A stretch of 5,045 nt of DNA from an uncultured Candidatus Melainabacteria bacterium (GCA_937898445.1 CALEJY010000245.1:1-5045), one strand, 5' to 3'; shown: positions 1 to 5,045, numbered from the stretch's first letter. A program made the numbers and translations. Notes: generated from the letters alone by a model not told the origin.

Positions 1-2479
1 TGATATTTTTCATCAATTTTTCGATTGCCTTGATGTACAATTCAACCTTTTCATCATCATTCTTACCGCCCAAGCCTAATTCGTCAGCGATTTGACCATA
101 TTTAGCTTTTGCGTTAGGGAATTTGTATTGAGGGAAGATTGCTTGTTTTTTAGGACAATCTACAGCGTTGTATTTAATAACTTGTCTGAATAACAAAGCG
201 TTAGCAACACCGTGTGGTACGTGGAACATAGCACCCAATTTGTGAGCCATAGAGTGGCACAATCCTAAGAATGAGTTAGCAAATGCCATACCTGCAATTG
301 TTGCAGCATAGTGCATTTTTTCTCTTGCGATTGGGTCGTTAGCACCTTCATTGTATGAACGTTCTAAGTATCTGAAGATTAACTTAGCTGCTTCTAATGC
401 ATTTGAGTTTGTGAAGTTTGTAGCCATACAAGATACATAAGCTTCTGTTGCGTGAACTAAAGCATCAATACCTGATGAAGCTGTCAAACCTTTTGGCATA
501 CCATCAACGAAGTTAGGGTCGATGATTGACATATTTGGAGTCAAAGCATAATCAGCGATAGCGTATTTTACGTGAGTTTCATCATCTGTAATAATTGCAA
601 ATGGTGTAACTTCTGAACCTGTACCTGAAGTTGTTGGGATAGCAACCATTGTAGCTTTTTTACCCAATTCAGGGATTTTACAAATTCTTTTTCTGATATC
701 TAAGAATCTCATAGCGATATCTTCAAAGTTTGTATCAGGCTGTTCATATAATAACCACATAATTTTAGCAGCATCCATTGGAGAACCGCCACCTAATGAA
801 ATGATAACATCAGGTTCAAATGGTTTCATAATGTCCATTGCTTGCTTAATTGTTGACAAAGTTGGGTCAGGTTTAACATCGAAGAATACTTCGTGGTCCA
901 TACCGATTTCATCCAAAACTTTGATGATTGAATCAACAGCACCTGAATTGAACAAGAATCTATCTGTTACGATGAATGCACGTTTTTTACCTTCAAGTTC
1001 ACGAAGAGCTAAATCAACAGCACCTCTTTTGAAGTAAACTTTTGGCGGAACTTTGAACCAAAGCATATTTTCTCTCCTTTCAGCAACTGTTTTGTAGTTC
1101 AATAAGTTTTCAACACCGATGTTACCAGATACGGCGTTTTTACCCCAAGAACCGCAACCTAATGATAATGACGGTTCAAGTTTGAAGTTGTACAAGTCAC
1201 CGATACCACCTAATGCTGATGGAGAGTTGATTAATACACGGCAAGCAGGCATCATGTTAGCGTATTTGTCAATTCTTTCTTGACTTCTAGCATCTGTGTA
1301 AAGGTCTGCAGTGTGACCTGCGCCACCTTTTGATACCAATTCGTAAGCAACATTTGCAGCTGCTTCAAAATCTTTAGCTCTGTACATAGTTAAGATTGGA
1401 GAAAGTTTTTCTCTTGAGAATGGATCTTCCCAATCAACTGATGGTCTTTCAGCTAACAAGATTTTAGAAGTTTTTGGAATTTCAAATCCTGACAATTTAG
1501 CGATATTGTAAGCACTTTGACCTACGATGTCAGGGTGAGCAGTTCCACGTTTTGGATCGATGAATGGAAGATCGATCATTTTCTTTTCTTCAGCAGCGTT
1601 CAATAGATATGCGCCTCTGTAGATAAATTCTTTTTTAACTGCTTCATATACTTCGTCAACAACAACAACTGATTGTTCAGATGCACAAATCATACCGTTG
1701 TCGAATGTTTTTGACATCAAAATTGAAGAAACAGCCATTTGAATATCAGCAGTTTCATCGATTAAAGCACAAGCGTTACCAGGACCAACACCTAATGCCG
1801 GGTTTCCTGATGAGTAAGCAGCTTTAACCATTCCAGGACCGCCTGTAGCTAAGATGCAAGCGATGTTAGGGTGTTGCATCAATTGGCTTGACAATTCGAT
1901 AGATGGAACATCAATCCAGCCGATAATATCTTCTGGCGCACCAGCTTTAACTGCAGCTTCGTAAACAACTTTTGCAGCAGCAATTGTTGATTTAGTAGCT
2001 CTAGGGTGTGGTGAGAAGATGATTGCGTTTCTTGTTTTCAAAGCAATTAATGATTTGAAAATAGCAGTTGAAGTTGGGTTAGTTGTAGGAACGATACCTG
2101 CGATAACACCAAGAGGTTCAGCAACTACTTTAATACCGTTTGCTTTATCTTCTTTGATTACGCCACAAGTTTTAGCGTGTTTGTGTTTGTTGTAAATATA
2201 TTCTGATGCGAAGTGGTTTTTGATAATTTTATCTTCTAAAACGCCCATACCAGTTTCTTCGTGAGCCAATCTAGCTAGAGGAATACGAGCTTTGTCAGCG
2301 GCAGTTGCAGCTGCTTTGAAGATTGCATCAACTTGTTCTTGAGTAAATGTTGCAAAAATCTTTTGAGCTTTTTTAGCTCTTTCGATAAGCAATTCCAATT
2401 GTTCAGCACTGTCAACAAGAGAAGACTTGTTTAGAGTCTTTTCAAGGTTTTCAACAGTCTTTTTGCTTTTTGTTGTCAT
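1..2479 (-). CDS. adhE: Bifunctional acetaldehyde-CoA/alcohol dehydrogenase AdhE (3' end beyond window)
   Basis: Reduces acetyl-CoA to acetaldehyde and then to ethanol with two NADH; a cytoplasmic fermentation enzyme that forms spirosome filaments in characterised bacteria. Read on the minus strand, 826 codons are open without a stop or frameshift. The N-terminal CoA-acylating aldehyde dehydrogenase domain (about 25-450) has TTNPTST, ATGGPGMVKAAYSSG and the catalytic cysteine C265 in FDNGMICASEQ. The linker (about 450-472) carries AERRENMLW. The C-terminal iron-dependent alcohol dehydrogenase has the nucleotide-binding GGGSPMDAAK (563-572) and iron ligands D672 and H676 (GIDALVH), H742 (LCHSMAH) and H756 (PHG). 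Every key residue sits exactly 19 positions later than in E. coli AdhE as I recall it, because of a Thr/Lys-rich N-terminal extension, so spacing is fully conserved. The start is chosen for its AAGGAG eight bases upstream. Compared with E. coli (891 aa, with a long Lys/Ala tail), roughly the last 50-80 residues lie outside the window. Probably a single-gene unit under Rex-type control. Codons are biased to AAC, TTC, TAC, CAC and ATC, as in highly expressed genes. Confidence 0.97.
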   Translation of the reverse strand, partial: MTTKSKKTVENLEKTLNKSSLVDSAEQLELLIERAKKAQKIFATFTQEQVDAIFKAAATAADKARIPLARLAHEETGMGVLEDKIIKNHFASEYIYNKHKHAKTCGVIKEDKANGIKVVAEPLGVIAGIVPTTNPTSTAIFKSLIALKTRNAIIFSPHPRATKSTIAAAKVVYEAAVKAGAPEDIIGWIDVPSIELSSQLMQHPNIACILATGGPGMVKAAYSSGNPALGVGPGNACALIDETADIQMAVSSILMSKTFDNGMICASEQSVVVVDEVYEAVKKEFIYRGAYLLNAAEEKKMIDLPFIDPKRGTAHPDIVGQSAYNIAKLSGFEIPKTSKILLAERPSVDWEDPFSREKLSPILTMYRAKDFEAAANVAYELVSKGGAGHTADLYTDARSQERIDKYANMMPACRVLINSPSALGGIGDLYNFKLEPSLSLGCGSWGKNAVSGNIGVENLLNYKTVAERRENMLWFKVPPKVYFKRGAVDLALRELEGKKRAFIVTDRFLFNSGAVDSIIKVLDEIGMDHEVFFDVKPDPTLSTIKQAMDIMKPFEPDVIISLGGGSPMDAAKIMWLLYEQPDTNFEDIAMRFLDIRKRICKIPELGKKATMVAIPTTSGTGSEVTPFAIITDDETHVKYAIADYALTPNMSIIDPNFVDGMPKGLTASSGIDALVHATEAYVSCMATNFTNSNALEAAKLIFRYLERSYNEGANDPIAREKMHYAATIAGMAFANSFLGLCHSMAHKLGAMFHVPHGVANALLFRQVIKYNAVDCPKKQAIFPQYKFPNAKAKYGQIADELGLGGKNDDEKVELYIKAIEKLMKNI
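1064..1080 (-). promoter_or_regulatory. Possible internal ribosome-binding site and ATG at the AdhE domain junction
   Basis: On the coding strand of adhE, AAAGGAGA lies seven bases before the in-frame ATG of Met472, the first residue of MLWFKVPPKV, where the iron alcohol dehydrogenase half begins. This matches the real gene start in quality (AAGGAG, eight bases). The protein motif around it is conserved in AdhE, so the site could be incidental. However, it depends on an AGG arginine codon, and the other arginines I read in the gene use AGA or CGT. Whether ribosomes start here is inference. Confidence 0.3.
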
Positions 2480-2487
2480 ATATTTTT

Positions 2488-2493
2488 CTCCTT
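2488..2493 (-). promoter_or_regulatory. adhE Shine-Dalgarno site
   Basis: AAGGAG on the minus strand, eight bases before the ATG at 2479. It fixes the adhE start and so supports the N-terminal extension of 19 residues relative to E. coli AdhE. Confidence 0.85.
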
Positions 2494-2499
2494 GTATAT

Positions 2500-2514
2500 T
2501 GTGCAAGACGCACA
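2500..2514 (-). other. Small hairpin in the adhE leader, just upstream of the ribosome-binding site
   Basis: A perfect inverted repeat, TGTGC and GCACA separated by five bases. It lies inside the predicted adhE 5' leader and ends six bases before the AAGGAG. In RNA it would form a five-pair stem with a GUCUU loop. It could protect the 5' end or tune ribosome access, or be a protein site in DNA. The function is unknown and a five-pair stem can occur by chance. Confidence 0.35.
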
Positions 2515-2544
2515 TTTTGTAAATAAGTTTCAATTGTTTTTTAT

Positions 2545-2562
2545 TCGTGAATTATTTCACAA
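2545..2562 (-). promoter_or_regulatory. Rex-type redox operator at the adhE transcription start
   Basis: On the minus strand this reads TTGTGAAATAATTCACGA. It matches the Rex (NADH/NAD+-sensing repressor) consensus TTGTGAANNNNTTCACAA at 13 of its 14 defined positions. It begins about five bases downstream of the predicted -10 box and covers the expected start point near 2560, so a bound repressor would block initiation. adhE is a classic Rex target: Rex releases DNA when NADH rises, which turns on ethanol formation. The rex gene itself is not in the window, so the regulator is inferred from the site and the target. Confidence 0.75.
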
Positions 2563-2566
2563 TTAC

Positions 2567-2595
2567 ATTATAAAATAAAGAAATTTTAAAAGCAA
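2567..2595 (-). promoter_or_regulatory. adhE sigma-70-type promoter
   Basis: On the minus strand a perfect -10 box TATAAT (2572-2567) lies 17 bases from a partial -35 box TTGCTT (2595-2590; three of six consensus bases). Transcription would start near 2560, leaving a leader of about 80 bases that holds the Rex-type operator, the small hairpin and the Shine-Dalgarno. The ideal spacing and perfect -10 make this the best promoter for adhE. Confidence 0.65.
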
Positions 2596-2596
2596 G

Positions 2597-2609
2597 TGTA
2601 ATATTTACA
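2597..2609. promoter_or_regulatory. Perfect 13-bp palindrome upstream of the adhE -35 box
   Basis: TGTAA and TTACA are separated by TAT, adjacent to the -35 box on its upstream side. The position would suit an activator or a second repressor. I do not recognise a regulator family from the sequence. AT-rich DNA produces such short palindromes fairly often, so this is only a candidate. Confidence 0.25.
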
Positions 2610-2642
2610 ATCTTTATATGAATTTAATATTTGGGTGAGATA

Positions 2643-2682
2643 ATTGGGTGATAAGGCTATAAGGCGATAAGGCGATAAGATG
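2643..2682 (+). repeat. Left 8-bp tandem array (unit ATAAGGCG)
   Basis: Five units in perfect 8-bp register: ATTGGGTG, ATAAGGCT, ATAAGGCG, ATAAGGCG and ATAAGATG. The middle units differ by at most one base and the outer ones are more diverged. A second TTGGGTGA lies just outside at 2631-2638. The register and the relatively GC-rich units stand out from the AT-rich background. The function is unknown. Confidence 0.7.
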
Positions 2683-2722
2683 TTACATATATAAAAATTA
2701 ATATTTTACAACCTTTTCAAAA

Positions 2723-2762
2723 ATCCCTATTGTCCTATCGCCCTATTATCTTATTGCCTTGC
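2723..2762 (-). repeat. Right 8-bp array, inverted relative to the left array
   Basis: Read on the minus strand, this is five units in 8-bp register: GCAAGGCA, ATAAGATA, ATAGGGCG, ATAGGACA and ATAGGGAT. They are degenerate versions of the left-array unit in opposite orientation, starting 40 bases beyond its end. The same register and shared bases argue for common origin, while the divergence says it is not a recent copy. Confidence 0.6.
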
Positions 2763-2794
2763 GAATTTAATTGTAATATTTTTTCACATGACAC

Positions 2795-2823
2795 TAGCAA
2801 AAAATTTTTTTCTCATGTATTAT
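2795..2823 (+). promoter_or_regulatory. Candidate promoter of the kinase gene
   Basis: TATTAT (2818-2823) is a five-of-six match to a -10 box. The 17-base-spaced -35 position reads TAGCAA, only three of six. Transcription would start near 2830, giving a very short leader of about 23 bases. No better promoter is visible in the AT-rich stretch before the gene, but such sequence yields -10-like hexamers readily. Confidence 0.3.
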
Positions 2824-2852
2824 TACATTCATAATAAATTTAATATTTAATT

Positions 2853-3722
2853 ATGGATGACGAAATGCAATTATTAATTGACAAAGAACTTAATTCCGAT
2901 GACAAGATTTTGAAGCCAGACTTCAATTCTAAGACCGGTCGCGAGCTACTCGCCTTTTACCTCCAAACAAAATTTAAACAAATTTTGGCTTATGACAAAC
3001 GATGTGAAACCCCAATATTCAAAGAAGTTGATCCAAGTTTCATTTCGAGATTTACAAAAAGACTGATTACAAAACCTGCCAAACGTTTGTTAATCGGGAT
3101 TGCCGGTGAATCGGCATCGGGTAAATCGACTGTTTGCCGAGAGGTGAAAAATATTATTGAGCGTCTTGATATGCCGGTTTCTGTTTTAAGTACTGATAAT
3201 TATTTTAATGACATTTCTGCATTGATTAAAAAATATGGTAGTTTTGATAATTTGCGTGATAATGGTTACGATGTTGACTCTCCAAAGAGTTTTCAACTTG
3301 AATTGTTGCGACAAGATTTGCAAGATTTAGCGGAAGGTAAAACTGTTTATGCACCACGTTATGTTCCGAACGGTACTGGAGTTTCAATTCCGCATGCGCT
3401 TAAAATAGATTCTGATAAAATTATTGTAGTAGAAGGTATTGCTGCTCTTTATGAAGATATTCAGGATGTATTTGACGTAAAAATATATATAGAAACAGAT
3501 AACGAAATCAGATTTAACAGATTTTTGAAACGTGCGCAAGAAGAACGAAATCAAGATAGAGAAAATGCGATGAAGCATTGGGAATATCTTTTGAATGTTG
3601 GCGAAAAATACGTTATCCCTTGCAGAAATTCTGCGGATTTTGTTCTTGATGGAAATTCTGATTTGAAATATTTTGACCAAATTTTAGAATATATTCATGC
3701 GATTACAAATAATTTTCAATAA
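2853..3722 (+). CDS. Uridine kinase-like P-loop kinase (PRK/URK superfamily) with N-terminal extension
   Basis: A cytoplasmic ATP-dependent kinase, likely acting on a nucleoside or related sugar compound; udk-type enzymes make UMP and CMP from uridine and cytidine. Of 289 residues, about 1-77 are a charged extension I do not recognise. The kinase core (78-289) follows: P-loop GESASGKST (85-93, K91), DNYF with D115, VDSPKSF (141-147), the IIVVEGIAAL strand with E194, a lid region rich in Arg and Glu (about 220-236), and YVIPCRNSADFVLDG near the end, as in uridine kinases. Typical Udk is near 210 residues, so the extension is the extra part. The usual YxxxHxR base-recognition stretch is replaced by RYVPNGTG (169-176), so the substrate is uncertain. 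The start is the only reasonable one, because a stop at 2841-2843 precedes it in frame, but there is no Shine-Dalgarno; Met5 (2865) is an alternative. It is flanked by divergent adhE and a terminator-like hairpin, so it is probably transcribed alone. Confidence 0.85.
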   Translation: MDDEMQLLIDKELNSDDKILKPDFNSKTGRELLAFYLQTKFKQILAYDKRCETPIFKEVDPSFISRFTKRLITKPAKRLLIGIAGESASGKSTVCREVKNIIERLDMPVSVLSTDNYFNDISALIKKYGSFDNLRDNGYDVDSPKSFQLELLRQDLQDLAEGKTVYAPRYVPNGTGVSIPHALKIDSDKIIVVEGIAALYEDIQDVFDVKIYIETDNEIRFNRFLKRAQEERNQDRENAMKHWEYLLNVGEKYVIPCRNSADFVLDGNSDLKYFDQILEYIHAITNNFQ

Positions 3723-3726
3723 AGTT

Positions 3727-3750
3727 TGTTGAGATGTCTTAATATTTTTT
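3727..3750 (+). terminator. Weak intrinsic terminator after the kinase gene
   Basis: TGTTGAG and CTTAATA can form a seven-pair stem, including two G-U pairs, around an ATGT loop. A run of six T follows directly, five bases after the kinase stop codon. Position and T run fit Rho-independent termination; the low stem GC makes it weak. Confidence 0.35.
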
Positions 3751-3790
3751 ACTTGTTTTGCCAAATTGTGAAAAATGTGTTAGAATTTTT

Positions 3791-3803
3791 ATTAACTGTT
3801 AAT
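3791..3803. promoter_or_regulatory. Perfect 13-bp palindrome upstream of the pilus/secretion operon
   Basis: ATTAAC and GTTAAT flank a single T, about 30 bases before the likely -35 box of the downstream operon. It could be an operator. The regulator is not recognisable, and chance is possible in AT-rich sequence. Confidence 0.22.
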
Positions 3804-3831
3804 GTGAATTTTAATTAAATACACTTAATGG

Positions 3832-3863
3832 TTGATACGCTAATTAAATTATTTCATTATAAT
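3832..3863 (+). promoter_or_regulatory. Promoter of the PilP-like/secretin operon
   Basis: A perfect -10 box TATAAT (3858-3863) follows TTGATA (3832-3837), a four-of-six -35 match, at a long spacing of 20 bases. An overlapping CATTAT (3855-3860) would give the ideal 17. Transcription would start about 25 bases before the GTG start codon. Confidence 0.5.
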
Positions 3864-3885
3864 AGAGCAGGAAATAAGTAGAAAT

Positions 3886-3891
3886 AGGTGG
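3886..3891 (+). promoter_or_regulatory. Ribosome-binding site supporting the GTG start
   Basis: AGGTGG lies three bases before GTG at 3895, which is closer than usual. There is no ATG or other GTG or TTG start between this codon and the upstream in-frame stop at 3841-3843, so the GTG is the best start despite the tight spacing. Confidence 0.45.
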
Positions 3892-3894
3892 CAA

Positions 3895-4614
3895 GTGAGC
3901 AAAAATTTTATTGATAGATTTAATGAAGAAGGTAGTAAAGACCGCTTTTGGAGCTTAAACAAAAAAATTGGCGCAGGATTGGTTGTGCTATTTCTTGCGG
4001 TAATTATGATTAATACATCAGGATGTACTCAGGGAAATTCTGATAATTCCGGTGATGATATTACTGCAATTGAAGCAAATCAAGAGCAACAACAAGATAC
4101 GATAAAAGTTGGGAACGACGGCGTAAATGCAGCGATTGCGCCTGATGATGTTTCTATTGTTGCAGATCAAACTGCGAAAAATAATACAATGGTTGCGATG
4201 TCAGTTGAGGATATGGGGCGTTCAGATCCATTCCTTCCTGAAGGAGAAAAGGTTGTTGTAAAACCAAAACCTAAAAAACCGGCATACGCAAATTATTTAA
4301 TGCCTCCACCGGAAACTATTACGGTTGATTCTACTGCAACAGAAGTAATGACTACAAAAGTTTCAGGCATTATGTATGATAAATTTAACCCATCAGCAAT
4401 ATTAAATATTAGTGGTTCTGATTATTTGGTTAGAACAGGTGATGTTATTAACGGATATAAAATATTGTCAATCGGGAGAGAAACTGTTACGGTTCAATAT
4501 GGCTCAAACGTATATAAAGCAAGTGTCGGCGAATTATTTACAGGCGAAGGCGTAAACTTTAATACAATATCTAATTTGAACAGTAAATTCGGAAGTAACA
4601 GTAATAAGCGTTAA
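3895..4614 (+). CDS. PilP/GspC-like inner-membrane protein of a type IV pilus or secretion system
   Basis: Likely the inner-membrane connector that couples a pilus or secretion machine to its outer-membrane secretin. Of 239 residues, 1-24 are a charged cytoplasmic segment, 25-39 (IGAGLVVLFLAVIMI) a single membrane span, and about 45-150 a low-complexity Asn/Asp/Gln and Pro/Lys-rich periplasmic linker. The linker holds the PilP-type motif RSDPFLP (109-115) and KPKPKKP (123-129). Residues about 154-213 form a small beta domain typical of PilP/GspC: VSGIMYD, then a hydrophobic strand ending in SAILNI, LVRTGDVINGYKI, and VTVQYGSNVYKASVGE. The span ends at TSGC (C44), which resembles a lipobox, but the long N-terminal segment argues for a membrane-anchored protein rather than a lipoprotein. 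The gene following it by 20 bases encodes a secretin, the order seen in pilPQ. No pilM, pilN or pilO precedes it. The family call rests on motif and context; overall similarity to known PilP looks low. Confidence 0.65.
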   Translation: MSKNFIDRFNEEGSKDRFWSLNKKIGAGLVVLFLAVIMINTSGCTQGNSDNSGDDITAIEANQEQQQDTIKVGNDGVNAAIAPDDVSIVADQTAKNNTMVAMSVEDMGRSDPFLPEGEKVVVKPKPKKPAYANYLMPPPETITVDSTATEVMTTKVSGIMYDKFNPSAILNISGSDYLVRTGDVINGYKILSIGRETVTVQYGSNVYKASVGELFTGEGVNFNTISNLNSKFGSNSNKR

Positions 4615-4624
4615 AATAAAAAGC

Positions 4625-4629
4625 AGGAG
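4625..4629 (+). promoter_or_regulatory. Shine-Dalgarno site of the secretin gene
   Basis: AGGAG five bases before ATG at 4635, within the 20-base gap after the upstream stop codon. It sets the secretin start and fits translation from a shared transcript. Confidence 0.8.
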
Positions 4630-4634
4630 CAGAT

Positions 4635-5045
4635 ATGAGAGATAAAATTACAAACAAAATTATTGCAAGCTTGATGTTAGCATCATTTGTGTTTACAAAT
4701 AGTGCTATGATGGCTTCCGCAATGGAAAATGTTGGTGTTACTCAATATGGTCGTGATGGTAGACCGGCACTGAGAGATAACAGCGGAGATTATTCATTAA
4801 AACTAAAAGGTGATGTTAGTTTTGTTAGAAAAAATCCGGCAATTAGTATTAGCTTGAGAGATTCAGATGTAAAACAAGTTTTGAGAATGTTTGCAGATAA
4901 AGCAGGCATGAATATTGTTTTCCATGATTCTGTTTCCGGTCAAGTTACATTAGACCTTGTAGATGTTCCTTTGAATAAGGCTTTTGAAATGGTTATGGAA
5001 ATCAACGATTTGAACTATGTTGTTGATGACAGAACTATTATTGTT
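4635..5045 (+). CDS. PilQ/GspD-type outer-membrane secretin, N-terminal part (cut by window edge)
   Basis: Secretins form the large gated outer-membrane ring through which type IV pili or type II secretion substrates pass. The 137 visible residues begin with a signal peptide: KITNK basic region, hydrophobic core 9-22, likely cleavage after ASA at 27-29. A linker of about 40 residues follows. Residues about 70-137 are an STN (N0) domain: ISISLRDSDVKQVLRMFADK, AGMNIVFHDSVSGQVTLDL, VDVPLNKAFEMVM and LNYVVDDRTIIV. This is the pattern of PilQ and GspD, where the domain faces the inner-membrane PilP/GspC connector, and the preceding gene appears to encode such a partner. Some TonB-dependent receptors also carry STN, but the upstream PilP-like gene favours a secretin. 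The ring-forming C-terminal part is outside the window, so pilQ and gspD cannot be separated here. Confidence 0.8.
   Translation, partial: MRDKITNKIIASLMLASFVFTNSAMMASAMENVGVTQYGRDGRPALRDNSGDYSLKLKGDVSFVRKNPAISISLRDSDVKQVLRMFADKAGMNIVFHDSVSGQVTLDLVDVPLNKAFEMVMEINDLNYVVDDRTIIV

Larger units (their letters stand above)
2629..2762. repeat. 134-bp element of two facing 8-bp repeat arrays, possibly MITE-like
   Basis: The stretch between the two divergent promoters has no gene. Its left arm is a run of 8-bp units and its right arm holds similar units in the opposite orientation, so the arms can pair. For example, 2639-2655 pairs with 2734-2750 apart from two or three positions, and 2669-2681 pairs with 2748-2760 with one G-T pair. 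The centre, about 40 bases, is AT-rich. The 9-bp sequence GAATTTAAT lies directly on both sides (2620-2628 and 2763-2771), as a target-site duplication would. The short AT-rich direct repeat could be chance, and I see no clear terminal inverted repeat at the exact ends. A hairpin-forming repeat without mobility is the alternative. Confidence 0.4.

Noticed and set aside
801..1037. Plus-strand open frame of 78 codons
   Set aside because: It lies entirely antisense to the well-conserved iron alcohol dehydrogenase half of adhE, with no ribosome-binding site and no recognisable protein.
2669..2760. Intrinsic terminator formed by the facing arrays
   Set aside because: It lies between divergently transcribed genes, the loop is about 66 bases long, and no T run follows the stem in either direction.
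2631..2762. CRISPR array
   Set aside because: Units are 8 bp and directly adjacent, with no spacers, and the two blocks are inverted relative to each other.
2771..2789. Second Rex-like site, TTGTAATATTTTTTCACAT, upstream of the kinase gene
   Set aside because: The left half is degenerate and the halves are one base too far apart, so the fit to the 18-bp consensus is poor.
3384..3680. Minus-strand open frame of 98 codons
   Set aside because: Antisense to conserved kinase sequence; its Ile/Phe/Lys-rich translation is what AT-rich antisense DNA gives.
3764..3785. TTGTGAAAAA stretch resembling a Rex half-site before the pilus/secretion operon
   Set aside because: No matching right half (TTCACAA) at the required distance.

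Overview
The window looks like an AT-rich, fermentative, diderm bacterium. Fermentation is suggested by a bifunctional AdhE under what looks like a redox-responsive (Rex) operator. An outer membrane is suggested by a PilP-like protein followed by a PilQ/GspD-type secretin. Low GC, anaerobic alcohol fermentation and type IV pilus/type II secretion parts fit, for example, the gut Gastranaerophilales (Melainabacteria, non-photosynthetic relatives of cyanobacteria). That assignment is an inference from gene content and composition only.

Layout: (1) 1-2479, minus strand: adhE, open at the left edge, with 826 codons visible and roughly the last 50-80 missing. (2) 2480-2852: a 373-base divergent intergenic region. 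Its left half is a compact adhE control region: Shine-Dalgarno, leader hairpin, Rex-like operator on the predicted transcription start, and a sigma-70-type promoter. Its middle holds two facing arrays of a degenerate 8-bp repeat (unit ATAAGGCG), flanked by a 9-bp direct repeat. Its right end is the AT-rich leader of the next gene. (3) 2853-3722, plus strand: a P-loop kinase of the uridine kinase/phosphoribulokinase superfamily with an N-terminal extension. (4) 3723-3894: a weak terminator, a small palindrome and a promoter. (5) 3895-4614, plus strand: a single-span membrane protein with a PilP/GspC-like C-terminal domain and a GTG start. (6) 4635-5045, plus strand: the first 137 codons of a secretin, with signal peptide and STN (N0) domain, cut by the right edge.

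The two right-hand genes are 20 bases apart and are probably one operon encoding the inner-membrane connector and outer-membrane pore of a pilus or secretion machine. AdhE is independent of them: it reoxidises NADH by reducing acetyl-CoA to ethanol, and its operator fits NADH-dependent derepression. The kinase is a separate single-gene unit.

I found no CRISPR array, tRNA, rRNA, transposase or defence gene. The least ordinary items are the facing 8-bp repeat arrays, the Rex-type operator, a strong internal ribosome-binding site exactly at the AdhE domain junction, and a uridine-kinase-like enzyme lacking the usual base-recognition motif.
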